Positions 47,046 through 62,136 are shown, counted from the first letter of the stretch. The stretch is DNA of 64,000 nt from Blasia pusilla (GCA_050084515.1 CM114271.1:61814001-61878000), one strand, 5' to 3'. Translations and numbers: made by a program. The notes: generated by a model not told the origin, from the letters alone.

Positions 47046-50000
47046 AGAGAGAGTAGTAGAATAGAGTAGATTCTTGGTCCACGGGAAGCCGATATGGCTT
47101 ATGGAACCCCGTTCACATATGTGAGATTGATATCGCATTCAACGGGCACCTTCACACGTATATTTGGGATTCTCATTGAGGAGATTTGGTTTTCGGTTTT
47201 TGTTTTTTTTTCTTGTGAAGTCCTGGAATATTATCCAGATTTTTAACCCCGGAGCATAGTCAAGGCACATAAGGCATTCTCTCTTTCAAACATGGACCAT
47301 CCATGCCCTAGGGTTGAGACCGCACCCCATTGTCCGAGAGAGAGAGAGATTAAAAACAATTAATTCACACACGTGATACATTTTAAGGAGCTCATGAGAG
47401 GCCATGACAATGAATCAATGAAATACCCATATGCTTTTTAGTTTATATACATTCTATGTGGTAAAAAATGAGCGTGGATGTTCTATTAAGGGTGGGAAAA
47501 GAGAATCTCATGAAGACTCAATATCAAAGGAAGGGTTTTGTACGGTATGGAATTTTATATCTTTGATAAATTATTTAGATGTGCTCGTAATCTTATACCC
47601 CCTTATTGTTTGTTGGATCTTAAGAATGGAAATGAAAGGAAAAGACCACTGCATATTAATTTTTAATAACCAAAAAAACTCTATATTCTCGAGTAAAATA
47701 TTCTAATGATAGAAAAATATGCCAATTACTTTTTTATGAAATATTTTCATCAGAAAAATGTCAAGTCAAATATTTATGATGTTGAAATTTTGATTTGGAA
47801 ATAATTTGATCTTTGGATATTTTTGGCAAATCCAACAATTAAAGGATATTTGTGTAAGGCTTTTGGGCATATGTTGCGATTCCAAAACTTAACATACAAA
47901 AGGAAAAATTCCTTGGAAAGTCTTGAAAATAAATAATTGACATCATTAGATAAAAGTACGAAAGAAAGAGTACTAAATAAATGTGATTTGATAATTATTT
48001 CTAATTTTTATTTTGCAATATTTGAGTATTTTACATATATATATCAATCGTTGGAGAGTTCCTTTCATTTTGAATGATCCCTCCTCTTGACACATGTCTT
48101 TTTCAACTAATAGAATCGTTCATTGGCTAAGCCAATAGGATCATCCAAATTCAAGTGTAGACTTTGGATGGCGAATTCAAAATTAAACATTATTTTTAAT
48201 TTATGCATAGCATAGACTCGAATATATATATAATATGGGTAGATAAAACTTGCTCTTTCTTATATTCATATTTTTAATCTTCCTCTTTACTTGAAATAGT
48301 TTCTTCTCCCATTTGCAAGTGCATGTTTTGCAAAATTAGTAGCTTTTTATGTTACATTACCTTCTCATCACTCTAACCTTATTAATAAGCTCAAGCTATT
48401 TATTGCTAATTTTGGCATAGGTTATGATGAATCCTTCTACATCTTGCTTGATTCTTTTGCATTAATTTATCAATTGGAAATCCTAATCATAATGTCCATA
48501 TCACAAGCTTTTCTATAAATCTGGTATTATTTGACTTTAACAATCATTTGAGTCCTTTATGATTAGTGATGAGAGTGAAAGGGTTACAAAATAAGTATCA
48601 TCTCTTAAAAGAGTTTTTTACTTTCCTTGCCAAGGTCGTTTGGGTGGCTAGCCTACATTACTAAAAACATTTCTAACCTCTTCATCATATTGGATGATCA
48701 TTGCTCCAAGAGCCAAGATTCGATCTTCAAGATGGTGCTAGTATCATCCTAACTTTGAGCTACCAAAAAACTCTCTCCTTTATAAGAAAGATATTCTACC
48801 CTTTCAACCTCTATCATTCATTGTCTACCTTTGTCAACATAATCACAACCTTCATAATTACATGAAATCCTTTATCATATCATTTTGGATAATAAATTCT
48901 TGTATTGACACAAGAAGTTATTATCCAATTCCATAAAGGTACAAATTAAACTCATATCCATAAGGCATTAGATATGTGTAAGATTAAAAATAGTAAAAAT
49001 CTACTATTTTCATTTTAAAACATTTCTAGTCTATAAAAGCACACAAATAATCCCCAAGGGTATTTTTATAATTTTTGAAATCAATATAAAGATGATTTAA
49101 AGACTATTATTACATGCTTATGTTATGCATTTATTTTTATATTTTGCTCAATCTCTTCTACTCTGCAATATAAAAAAATTGGTTGGTTTTCATAATGTGT
49201 TCAATCTCTTATAATATTTCATATAGTTAAATTTTATAATTCTTGGTCCATACGTGTATTTTTATAATGAAAAAAATAAATATCTATTATAAACAAATCT
49301 ATTCCATTTAAGATTTTTAAAACAATCTCAAAAACTATATTTAGTTGATGAAAGTTGAGGTTATTTCCTTCATTCCTAATTGAACGAAGAAGAATAAGCC
49401 AAATGTAAAACCTACTAGTTTACCATATTTTCCTTTATTTTTTTCCCCTTAAATTATTTTTTTTGCATAATATGTCTAGAGAGATCTTAATAATGGTAGA
49501 CATGAGATAATGGTAGACATTCTCAAGATGTAAATAATGGTCAATGTAAATAATGGTAGGGAACGTATGTATGCAAGTTAACTGCAGTTTATGATTCATT
49601 TGGAGCTATTGACATGAACTTGCCATTTTAGTTAATTTCTCTATTTTAAGAAAATTTGAATTCTAGATTGGAAAAGTACTCCTTGACACGATATGATGGG
49701 TAAGGGTTTAACAAATAACATGATAACCTATGTGTATTTTATGCACAATTCGTGGATAAGAGAAGAGAGGAAGAGAGAATATGGCTCATAGAAAGAAAAT
49801 TTCAAAATTCATACATGAGGAATTCTGGTTTTCCACATTCCATAAGTAATCCAAACGTCTTATTATTAGAGCATGTTTTGTTTGGATTGACACCAAACAA
49901 AGGGAATGGAGAGTGAGAGATGCCTATTTATTGGTCTTTAACAAACATATCTTCTTCATGATTATGTGTGTGGTTTTGTTTAAGATATAATCATGTGTGT

Positions 50001-53000
50001 TTTAAATTTTAGAATTTATTGGTCTATGACCAAATATGTGTTTTTATTTAAGACATAACCGTGTGTGTGTGTTTTTTTTTAAGCTATGTGAATGAAAGAA
50101 ACAAGTGTATGGTTGTAATTCTACACAAGAAAAGCAAGAGATTTTTGGTATTGAAAATAAATTGAAATGTCTGCCAAACAAGTTTTCGATTACACTCTTC
50201 CATTGTAGTTGTTTTTTGTAAAATGCATGGGAAAGAACTGGTTTTTCTTATCCCGAATTTTCTCCAAAACATTTCACTATTCTTGGAGTTTTTCCAGGAA
50301 TTTCTCTTTCCTATTTTCTTTTCATGGAATTTCATATCCCTTTTTAGATGTCTTTTTCTGTCGAACCCCACCTTTTACGTTCTCCCTTTTTTCATATCTG
50401 AACTTTTGAGCATTATTTCCACCTTAAAATCTAAATATTAAAAAATGAGTAAAAATGGACTACACGGCATGAAGTGGCTAAGATTTTTTTTTAAAGTTAT
50501 ACCCCATTATCCACTATGGGATGCTAATTTAGGGTGTCTACACTAAGCATCCCTAGATGCGCCCAGCTGGCATTACCCATAACGCGTTCTGGCCCCACCG
50601 CGCGACCCCACCATCATGACGAGAGTGGCCAGGAACCGGGAACACATACGTATACCGGCTCTGCCCATCTGCTAGCCCATCATACCCCCCACTCCCCGCC
50701 TGCCTTCTATCGGAACTTGGTAGACGTGTCCGTTCGGGATGAGATGCTACCGCTGTCCAATCCTTTTGTCCAACGGTTTCCGTTTCTGGACATTCTCGGG
50801 AATGTCCAGAATATGCACCCGGCCATTTCGCCGGGACTTAAGCTGAGACCGCCCGGGACAACTAAACCCGACCGGCTCGTGGGCGGCATCAAAAGATTGA
50901 ATATTGGGAAAACATGTCGGAACTACGGTGGATTTCGTTTCTTTACTCCGAAAAGAAAGAATGAGAATTCGTTAAGGAAACTGATCTAAGTGCATATTGT
51001 CAAAAGCTGATTCGTGGAGTACGTGCCACGGTCGCCGAACGCCCCGATCCTTGGGACGGTCGCCAAAGGCCCCCCCCCCCGAGTCCCGACCCTGTTGATC
51101 TTTTGGGAGGCTCGGGAGTTTTCAAGGACCGACCGTTTGGTCCCACACTCGTCTGCGTATGGGACCCAGTGACCCACTGTGACTACCTAGCTGTGACTCG
51201 GCGGACCAGTTCAAACTCGTAGCTCATAGGCTGACGCAGCAGATGTGGGCCCCAGGGCGCGTGGGCTGGAATATTTTCATGTCATAACCAACAGAGCCAT
51301 GGAGGCGGCGGCGGCGGGGGCCGACAATCCACGTACGATTTGGAGTTAGTGATCCCGGTGGCTCCGCTAGTTTGGTAACAGGTCTTGAATCTGGCGACGT
51401 CCGCGGGCGACTGTTACGGCATATTCCCCATTAACCAGAAAAAGTCGCAACGAAAGGGAAAATGAAAAAATATATACTTGTATATATCCGCCGTATAGAA
51501 AAACAGAATAAAAACGAGTAATGTCAAAATACCGTGCTCAAGAAGTAAAGGGCCAAATGTTGGGAGGTTCATCGCGATTTATACGGAGGGAAACATACTT
51601 TAGCGGATATTCATTACAAATTTTACTTATTTGAATTACCCTTATTTTAGTGCCACTGGCTTGCCCGCTACTCCGGGTTATTCGTGCTAGTCTTAATGGT
51701 CCGGTCCCTTCCCTCCTGACCCTGTCCAGCTAGTTTTGGAGGGAGGTACATTGGGTCTTCCTTCCCTGTCCTAATTTTCTATTAATATACAATTTCTTTC
51801 GTCCTTTAGTACAATTTTCACTTTTAAATATTGTGGATGATAGTTTTAAGTTTTCTCCTTGTTTCTTCACCTCTTATGTTGAAAATTTTCATGAATTTCC
51901 AAATTTTCTTCTCTTTTCATATCTTATTCCAAAGTTAATCTTATTTCCTCTTTGGTATCTTCAAAATTTTTAAAAAGTTAATCTTCCATTTTTTTATTGG
52001 TATATTTTTCTATCCCTATGAAGAAAATTTATCAATTTCTCTAATTTTTTATTGAAATAAAATTACATTTTTCTTCCCTTTTCTCCACTCTCTCCCTCTA
52101 AAGAGATTTTGAAAAAAAAATTCAAACAGCGTTATCTAATACTTTTTGTCACATAGACTATTTCCTTCTTGTTTCTTACACATCCATCAAAATTTCGAGG
52201 AGAGATGAATCTACACTTGAAAATTTTAAAAAAATTGAAGGTCATTCACTTGAAACTACAAACATGCAAAGGTTATTTCTTTAATGCTCTGTCAGACCAT
52301 AGAATGGAAAAAAAAATTGGGGTATTTCACTGAAACCAAAAGCATTCTTTTAGGCTAAAAATTGGTTTTCTAGTTCATAATTCTTTATCATAAAATCCCC
52401 CAACAAATCAAAGAAAGATCACAATACACTTGAAACTTAAAAAATGTGAGAGTCATTTCTTTGATGTTTGGTCAAATTTTAGAACGAAATTTTTTCTTAG
52501 GATATTTCATTAAAACCAAAAATATTTTGGGCAAAAAAATGGTTGTATAGTTAATTAGCAGGTTATTCTTAAACTTTCCCAAAAAATTCAAGGAAAGATC
52601 ACCATAAAATTGAAACTCCAAAACTCCCAAGGTCGTCTATTTGACGTGCACTCTAAACTTAGAATGGAAAAAAATCTTGAGGTTTTTCACTTCAACCAAT
52701 GACATCCTTTCGGGATAAAACATTTCACTCATCTACATGTCCTTCAATATGAAAAAAAATTTCTTATCCTAAACGACTCAAGACTTACCTCTACTATAGA
52801 AAGAAACTAGTTCCAAAGTGAGGAGAGGCATCTCAAAAAGTTGAGAGGTAAAAAATCATGGAGCGGTTTTGAGGCTGAAGGGGAATTCATGGTAAAGGTT
52901 TTTTTTTTGGTGAGTACCTCTCCAAATTTCCTTTGTGAATGCTATGCGAGTGGACCTAAACCATTGTGTTGCAAGAGTTTTTCAAGTCAATTGTGTCTTA

Positions 53001-56000
53001 TTGAGTTTGCGATCTACAACGCCTGGTACTCACACATACCGAGTTATTTGTGAGGCACTCTCACAAATCTCAATGCGAGGGATTTGTGAGTCTTTTATAT
53101 CTCTTGTGAGTCACATCTTACTCGCAAAGTTTGGAATAGCATCAAACTAGAGTCAACTCGCGTTATCACATTTGACTCGCAAATGGCACACACCAAATGG
53201 ACTTGCAAAGTAATCACAAATGCAACAAAAAAACTTGCAAGATGAAAAATATGCTCTTCTAATCTCGAGTAGTGTTTTCCTTAGCTACTATGCAAAATAT
53301 TGCCTAATGGAAACCCATTTTCTACCCAAAAATAGATCTCCAATGGAGCCCAAAGCCAATGGACTTCTACAACGGCCTGATGTTATATAGGAGAGGTCAA
53401 GGTTACAACTATAGTCAATATCTTCCCTATTTTTGGTAAAGTTAGATTCTAGGCAATTTCTCCTTTAATTCTTTCCTGGATGGGTGTGGCATTGGAGTTC
53501 CACGACTCTTTGAGTCACTCCTTTTTGTAATTTTGATAGGTTCACCCATCTTCTTTTGATCATATTTTGTGTCTCCTAATTGGAGTTGGCCACTACAAGA
53601 TTCATTTGACGTAGCCATACATACATGGGTATAAACATGTCATCAACCATTCACGTAGGTAATGGATTCACATAAATTGGAACTCATCCAAAGGAAGGAT
53701 ATTGGATTTTCATACCATATACTCTTTTGAATAGGGGATTGGGTAGTGGGAAGAGCCAATAGGTAGAGGATTAGGGGGGCGTATGGGGATGCTAAAGAGC
53801 CAAAACTTGAAGTGGTTAAGGTTTTGAGTTCTTGCTCTACCAAGAGCCTCAAACACATCGTTGGTATCTAGGAAATTAAGTCTAGGACGGATTTTTTTTT
53901 AAAATCCCTTGTAGGTTCAAGGGTAAAAATATAACAAAAGTGAGCACACTTATTCTTGAGATTCCATGAGTACTTTGTCAATTAGGAAAATTTCTTCTAT
54001 GCTTTTATTTCCAAAATAAATATTAAAGAACAATAAAGCAACATAATTTTGTTATATCCATTTCTTTTGTTACCTTTTCCACTATAACCGAGGCAAGAAA
54101 ATTTCCCACAACAATCGAGATATCCCCATTGAGCATGTCTAATGCATTCTTGTTCACCATATCCAAGGCAAGAAAACTTCTCACAAAAAACCCAAAAATA
54201 CCACAGAGTGAAGGCGGGCAAAAGAACATCCCAAGAAGCAAACCCAAAATGTTCGGAAAAGTCGGAAAGGAATTGCCATAAGTTCACACATTCCTAAAAA
54301 CATAACAAAGCTCTTAGGAAATAGAAGAGTGACATAAGAGGAGAACTTTGTGTCAAGTCTTTCATGGCAAGATGATGAGCCAAAGATGAAAAGTCAACAT
54401 TTTTAAGAATCTCACATTGTGGATCTCAAATCTTAGCCCCCCATATATTGTGACTACCTCCTCTTTCTTGTGATTGGCTTAAAGTAAACTGCTGTCTAGG
54501 CCTATATTTTGAAGGAATATTTGCATGCATGCACACATCCTTTTCATGGTCATACATGTGATGAGGACCTGGAAAATAGTCACATGATTAAGGCACTAGA
54601 AGATTTCCCCATGACATCATGGAGGTTTTTTTAACCTCTTGATTTTGAGACCAATAATTTCTCATGAATTACATATCTTAAATAGTTAAAGGCGTTAAAG
54701 GTCTACGATCGAAAGGTAAAAGATGAAGCGAATTTCGTTATTGATTATCCCCATAATGTGACTCGATTTTGAACGTTTACATATATGAGGGAGAGGTACT
54801 ATAAAACGGAGTTCAAAAATCAGAAAGAGTTCCTTAGATTTCCCCAATAGTTGTGAAGATAATTATGGCCTTTCTTCGTCATAAATGGGGTACCTTGTGA
54901 CGTTTTGCACCATGAGTATTTTTGTTTCTGATTTCTCTTCAAAATGGCTATTTTTAAAAATTAATAAAAGGATCTTTTAAATTCCTTTTTCGGCCCTTGC
55001 TTGAGTAGAACTATATCATTCCATTTTGTGGTCATCCTTCCTTAACGGTGGTTCCATTGTTTAGGGTCGAAACAAGGTGAGAGGAGTCCGTGCATAGCAC
55101 TAGTCATTTATAATATGGATGATCACTCAAGGAGATTTTCACACTTGTTGGACAAGACTTGTTGTGAAAAGGTGGATAGAATTTATTTGGCTCTTTGACT
55201 CCTTTCTATTTTTTCTATTGAACTTTTGTCCCTCGGATGGTTTGTTTCACCATAACATTTCCTTGCTTGTTGATGGCCCTGGTCGAAACAACCTAACTAT
55301 CCCAACTGCACGATTGGTATATATTGGTTGTTTCCACCTTTGCATGATAAGCACACGGTCAAAATTTTAATTGAAGATTTCATTACACAACATCCCAATT
55401 GTTTCAAATTTTGGGAAAACCCACAAAACCCTCCATTGTCCCAAGTTTGGGTTCTTCAATCCGCCATGATTCTAAGAGATATAATTAAATTTACACGCAA
55501 CGTGCAATAACAGCCATAACTCGTCAAAATATGCACTTCGTTTATTTAAGGAGTTCTTAACCTTGAAATATACATTTCTCAGAATGGTTCGCAAGTGAAA
55601 AAAACATGAAACTAAAATGTTTTGCCAATCCATTTTGAGAGAGCAATAGGGTTTTAAACGTTTTATAGAGTTGTGGACAAACGTTCCTTACGTTGGGGCC
55701 TTTTCTCTTCTTCTTTTTTTTTTTTTGGGGGGTATTGGTATTGGGGACTTTTTATTTTATTTTTTACAACGTACGATTTTGGAAGCGCAAGTCGCCTTGA
55801 CAGCTTTTGTTTGATGTGGTAGTGTCACAATAGGCCTTATGGGGGTAGGCTTTTTCTTATGAAGGTACACTTTAGCGAATTTAGAATACATGTTGTTCTT
55901 TTGTTTCTTTTTTTAAATGATGCACTTTAGCTTTATCATACCACCACTTCCCTAGCGTTATCGCCATCTTCTACCAAAGGGCTTTGCTTTTTTTCCCCCA

Positions 56001-58879
56001 ATTTATGGAGGCTGAGTTGTGTTTCACTTCTTCAAGCACTATTTATTTTTATTTGTTTGTGTAGTTTTGACGAGATGTGCTGCTCCCAACTTTCATCCAG
56101 AAGTAGAGGTTTACGTCATCTTTTATCCATAGGGATTTATTATAGGCAGGCATGACCAGCTCAATAGCCATCTCCCACATCAGGAAAAAAAAATTTGTAC
56201 GAGGTTGAATCCATTTGAGGGGCGAAAGCCTCAAAACCCAATTTAACTCCTTCACTTTATGTATTAATGTTTCGTTTCGTGGTTGGGAGTCGGCGTTCCG
56301 CTCCCACCCTTTACCTATAAGTAGGGGTTTTATTTTATCTTCAGCCTCAAATTTGAATTGTATTAGGGTTACTCAATTCTCGCCTGCGGGAAAGACATGC
56401 GGGCAAGGAAGAAATGGACACTCACTTCACACGCATGAGTTTTGTTTGCTAATAATAATTATTTAAAATCATAAAATTTTGAAATAGCCCAAAAGAAGAC
56501 AAAAATATCTTTCGGATGTCCCTAACAAAACACCGTTTAAAAGAACGGCACACCAAATTCTGTTCCCGCTTTCTCAGACGGACTTTCGCAGTAACCAAGA
56601 GTATCCTAACTTGGCCCTAATCCGGATTTGAGTTGCCCTATTAAATCCATCCATGATTTTATTAGCCTAATCCCCATGATCCACGACAGAAAAATAATAA
56701 TTTGTATGACGCTAAACCGGGTTTCCCTACCACTAGCTATTCATTCATTTTCGTTTCGCGGTTGGAAGTGGGTCTGCCTTCCACACTTTATTTTAATTTA
56801 AATCAGGCGTTTTTTTTTTCTTCTTAATCAACCTAAACGGTGTTAAACCCGTGCCTAAATAATACATAATTTCGTGGCGCCGTGATCCATCCGTGGATGG
56901 AAGTCGCTCATATATAACCTGAGGGACTTACGTCGTGATGACGAAACATGTTCCATCTTGTCGCGAGTTAGTATTTGACCAGGGTTAGTTGACCAAGATG
57001 GGATCAGCTCCCGAGGCGTTCGAGGACGGACGGGCAGGTGGAATGTGCGAAAAGCGATAAATTCTGGTCATTAAACTGCAAATGAAATACACTGTTCATT
57101 CTTTTATGCTCTCATTTATTTATTGGTTGGCTCATTTAAAAATGTAGAAAATCATTCTTTTTTTAATTGTTTCTTCTCTTACCCCAAAAGGCAACTCCAA
57201 ATGGACTATGATGGATATTTGGTACGACTAAACGCTCAAAGGTATTGCATTGTGATTGACGTTGGGGTCATAACACATAATGCGGTATTTTTTCACCATT
57301 TTTTCTTTTAGCAAAAATGTAAGCATATTCTGCCTATTTCTGTTGATATCTGATTCAATATTTTATCGGAAAAATAGTATAAAGGATGTGAATTTTAGAC
57401 GTCTTTGAAATGCTTGAAACTCTCAAGAGCATATTTGGGATCCACAATGGAGGGAGAATTTCAACTTGCAATTCATGTTTGTATGCAAAAGATAAAATGA
57501 ATACTTCTTGATATTTATAGACCTTACTACCATGTCATAGATTCTGTACTTTCGTTATTTGGAAACACAAAAGTATCAAGAAAATGCTCAAAGGTGTCAA
57601 GGGTATTCAATTTAACAAAGTAGCCATATGTACATAATAAATTTGTTGGATAATATCAATGGATTCGACATGCTCCAAGATTCGGAAGAAGTCTCGAGTA
57701 AGCTCAAAGCGTTTCCCAATATAGTTGGAACAGCGAAGATTGTGATGTTAATTGAAATTTGTGTACATGGCGTACATTCCTTACTTCTCACTTTCTTGTA
57801 ACATGCCACATCACATTTTGTTCACTCTTATAGTGCTACTATGTTGACGATGTAGGGAGTTATTGAAATGACTGGATGTATCTTTGTCTTCAGTGGTTTG
57901 ATGAGATTGGCATCAAGGCCATTGCGTTAGGATCAAGGTTTATGAAAGTATCCATGTTATTTTATTATGTGAGTTCTTGACTTGATCAATGGTCATATGT
58001 GGTTGTAGGGTTCCATTTTGGGTTATCTTTGGAGTGGTATGTTTTGGCTCTTCCCAAGGGTATATAATGTGAAGGTGATGGATAACAAGAGCCATGTTTT
58101 TTTTGTTGAGTTTAAGAAGCACTTAACCTTCTAGGAAATGGTGGGTACTAGGGTGTTAGATTTTGTATTCCCTCGTGTTGGACACGATTACACAGATACA
58201 TACGAGTCCCTCCATGGTGCGCACATGAACTAACATTTTCAAGTCTGTGTAATTAAGTCCACAAGCTTGACAAGATCTATTGACACAAACTTTGTGTGCA
58301 TGCAATCTTGATGGAGGATGGTGGATGTGGTTTGACAAGGTCACATATCTTTGTCATGCATTCTTGTTTTGATTTTACATGAGATAGATTTGAGTGGAGC
58401 GAGGAGGAATTTACCATTTCTAGTTGGGAAGTTAAAGTGATTTGTTCATAACAATAGGCATTGGTGTGCAACGTTAAGATAACTACGAATTAAGAATTGG
58501 TGGAAAATTTGTTACCAAGATAAGAAGAGAAGAAAACATACAACATTAAACCCCAACCATAGAGGGGGATGTGGGGCATGTGGTAGCGAAAAAATATAGT
58601 CATATGGTGGCAAGAGAAAGGGATGCATGTATGTCGCAAACAAATAAGGGCCTTGTATAAAGGCTTCCCTCGCACCCTAATCATCATGTGAGGGTATTTT
58701 TTGCAAGGTGCATATATGGTAGGCTGTGAGTGGTGTGTACTGCCATGATGCATATGTGCACTTGTTACAACATTTGAATTGGAGCGGACATTATGCATGT
58801 GTTCTACCCGAAAGGATAAATATCAACAACCATGACTTGTTGGGATGGTATGTTCCTCCTAGTTTAGGGCCCATTTAAT
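47046..58879. other. long gene-poor AT-rich spacer
   Basis: I find no gene, RNA gene or intact transposon here. Open frames are under 110 codons and look like chance, except one of 151 codons in the GC-rich island (separate entry). Worn repeats are likely but could not be delimited. Confidence 0.55.
50534..51450. other. GC-rich island with an unrecognised 151-codon frame
   Basis: This is clearly richer in G and C than the flanking 10 kb, with CpG-rich stretches, a C run near 51070 and a (GGC)n tract near 51305. The plus-strand frame 50534-50989 (151 codons) starts MSTLSIPRCAQLALP and matches no family I know. It could be a decayed gene, an inserted foreign or organellar piece, or a transposon remnant. 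Coding is not supported beyond openness of the frame. Confidence 0.35.
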
Positions 58880-59280
58880 ACTATTTAGAGGAACTCACCT
58901 TTTCATGTAAGATCCCTACTTTGGGGATGTTCATTTACCTTTGTCAAAGGTCCCACTTCATTTGCTATTATGGATTAGGATAAGGGAGATCAAATTTCTA
59001 CATAGATCACAAAGGAGAGATCTTGGGAGGGACATAGAAGATATACCTCAAGGGAAGTGAGCTTGGAGATTTCATTCTCTCTTTGTCGAACCTCTCATGA
59101 GCGAGGTTCTTTGCTTTGTAAGTAACCCAAGATTCTCACCATAAGCTTGATTTAGTTTTGACATGAGAGAGATGTATGCAGTGTACAAGATCTTAGATTT
59201 ATGATTCACAAAGAGAGAATAAGAACTTTGTAAAAGAGTTATGACTCTACAAAGCATGAGCAGTGGGAGTGCCCTTAAGA
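58880..59280 (+). mobile_element. degenerate LTR-like fragment related to the gypsy elements
   Basis: Around 59045-59225 the sequence follows 61660-61880 in order: ATACCTCAAGG, CATTCTCTCTTTGT-GAACCTCT, AACCCAAG-TTCTCA, TTTTGACATGAGAGA, TTCACAAAGAGAGAA. Identity is moderate with indels. No coding region follows, so it is a solo or fragmentary LTR-like piece older than the other two copies. Confidence 0.6.
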
Positions 59281-61350
59281 CTTATAAGATGTTGGATATA
59301 TTGGGTATTACACTAGGTGGGTAGAGACATCTCATAAGATTTTTTTTTGGTGACTATTGGCCATATTCCTATTAAGGATACTTAGAGGAAGTAAGTTTAA
59401 TATCCTCGCTAAGATAGAGTTTAGCTAAACATAGACCGAAGTAGAATTTTACTACACCACACTATCTATTACCAAACTATACATATATTGGATTGCATCA
59501 GGGTATAGATTAGGGTTTCATCAATTTTTTTGTGAATTACATTGGAATTCTTTACCACAATTGTCGCAATCCTCATAGCCAAACAAGTGCCAAGCGGAAC
59601 ATCCGAACTCTAGCGGGCTCACGCTAGGATAGTTTGCGCTTTGGAGTTAATGAAACACAAGGGCAAGACGCAAGCAAGACGAGCGTTTTGAGTGTTTCGT
59701 GCGTTTATGGTCGCAAACAAGAAACTTGAACCAAACGCGAAACTCAGACTTGAGAGGAATCAAGTTTTGGACCAGACTTGAGACGCGGGCGACGTTTGGG
59801 AGTTTTCGACTTTACTTTTGATCATAAATTTTAGTCCCAAGATGCGTTTGGGACAAGTAAGGCAGCTTTTGAAAGCTTATGTATAGTCAGTTCCAAACAC
59901 TAAAGATCTTAGCAAACGCTCAAGCAGAGGGTGAGATATGGGCCAAAATCGACTTTAAGAGGAGTCAGGTTGAGGGCCAAAAAGAAGGGTCGGGTGCTCT
60001 TTCCCAAAGTTAGGGGGGCTCCGGAGATTCCCAGAAGTACTAGTAAGGGAGAAGGTCTCCAAGAGTGCTTGGGACTCGAACCCCACTTTAGGCACTGCGG
60101 GGCGACTCAAAGGCACGTAACGGATCGGGAGTTTGGCGTTGGGATTCGAAACCCGAACCAAGTCCAATAAAGTGGATTTCGGAGGTCTCTAATGGATTCC
60201 AACTCGTGACTCATATTTTTGAGTCTCGGTTTGGGGCTCATGCGAGGTTTGTTGGACAATTGGGACCACTAAGCGTGCAAACGCCGTTTTAGGTACCTGG
60301 ACTAACCAAAAAGTTTGTCCCAAGTCTCGGAAGACTTTCCCGTGTTGGAAACCTAGGAATGAGGGGAGGTTGAGCTTGATGAGATTCCGAGTTGAGGACT
60401 CGGTGGGTGGGAAGGCCGCTTGACCCAAAGCCAGACTAACGTGACCGCGTCTGGGTGCAGCTTGGCGATGAGAGCATGTCCTACTGAATGTACGCTTCCG
60501 CAACACGAAGATTGACGTTCAAGGAGAGTAGGTGCACGACAACAACATCTTTTTCAAATTTTAAGAGGGGGGTTGGTGAAAGTAGTGATGAACGATTTCC
60601 ATACAATGATGCAAGATATCAAGTATTTTCTCATGAGGAATCGCTTCAACCCATATATGTGTACATCTTAGATAGAGGAGACACTTGAAGGCTTGAAAGA
60701 ATGAATTACCTATCATTCATTGATAGGTAATTCACCTATTTTTACCTATCATTCATTGATAGGCTCCTACATTGTGATCGTTGGATATGATCAAGTGAAT
60801 TTTGAGTTGTATGGACTCTGTTGAGTTGCATGATTTCATTTTTTTGTTTAAGACTTGGTGTCTCTCTTTGAGGATTTTAATTTCCAATAAAATACAATAA
60901 TTTCCCAATAGAAAATATTTTATTTATGAGAATTGAAATATGGTTACAATAGTTTTCACTATAATATGGCAAATTTAATCTAAAATTTCACAAATTGGTC
61001 TCTTTTCCCTCCTCCTCTTGTTCCTCTACTTCTTCAACTACATCTGGTTGGAATGCCTAAGCAAAAAGAGATCTACAATATCATCTTTTCCAATTGAAGG
61101 CATCAACTCTTGATTTGCAGATATAGTCGTTGCCTCATTACTTTCTACTACTTCAAAATTAAAAGGCATAATGGTGATCAAAATGAAATATCTTACTTGG
61201 ACTAGGTTCTGTTGTATAAGAATTTTTTTCTAAATAAAAAATTGCATGTGTGAAGGTACTTATATCACCACATAGGTCCATCATCCCATCTCTCGGGTGA
61301 AACAATTTCTTGATAAACCAATTCATGAGGGTAATTGGCTTCTAGAAAGG
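59281..61350. other. spacer between the LTR-like fragment and the second retroelement
   Basis: No gene was recognised. Several mirror-image open frames near 59930-60690 match no known protein. Two copies of a partly palindromic 19-mer lie at 60709-60763. Confidence 0.55.
60709..60763. repeat. 19-bp direct repeat with palindromic ends
   Basis: CCTATCATTCATTGATAGG occurs at 60709-60727 and 60745-60763, 36 bp apart. Each copy has CCTATCA/TGATAGG arms, so each can form a small hairpin. CACCTAT between them looks like a third partial arm. Confidence 0.85.
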
Positions 61351-62136
61351 TGTCACGTCTTTTAGGATAGATCGGTGGGATCTAATAGAACGCCTTCATG
61401 AGTAGTGGAGGACACGCCCAGTAGGTCGAGGGTGACCTGCTGAGGCCCTTGGAAACCTGAGATAGCAGGTTTCCCCTTCGTTTCGGCTCATTTGGAGCCA
61501 TATTGAGGAACTTACTATTTTAGGTAAGTACCATTTTGAGTATATGATCGACTTACTATTTTTGGTAAATGGCCCTTGACCTCCTACATCAGGTCAAGAG
61601 CCAAGGAGGTGACTTGGGAGAATAGGTTACCATGGAGAGAGCTTGGGAGAGGAGAGGGGTATACCTCAAGGAGAGAGAGCTTGAGAGCTCATTCTCTCTT
61701 TGTTGAACCTCTTGGCATGAGGCGGCGGAGCTATGGTACTTTGCCTTGTGAGTGTAACCCAAGCCTCTCATTAGGAGAGTGGGTTTGGTTTGACATGAGA
61801 GAGTGCACACCTTTGAGAGCTATGGTGTGAGATGGTGGAGAGAGAGATTGGATCTTACTTTACAAAGAGAGAATGAGAGAATGAGAGAGTGAAAGAGCTT
61901 CATGGGGGGAGCTCGCTGGTCACTCGCTGTTTTTGCAGGTTGGGGACCGTGTTCCCCGTTCAGCGGCTCATGGGAGTGCTCACCGGAGCAAGGGCTGCTT
62001 TCATTACTCTTTGCATTTGCCGATTTTTCGTGTGGAAGAGTGGCGCGCGGAAGCGCTGCCCAATTTCTGATAGGGATTGAGTATGGGGGCGGGTTGCCCC
62101 ATGCTAGTGCTCTCGGGGGCACCATGTAGCTTGCTG
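61351..62136 (+). repeat. 5' LTR-like repeat of the second retroelement
   Basis: Co-linear with 17098-17861, from TGTCACGTCTTTTAGGATAG to GTAGCTTGCTG. It lacks the long GA tract of the first copy. The sequences upstream of the two starts are unrelated, which supports this being the true left end of the element. Confidence 0.7.
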
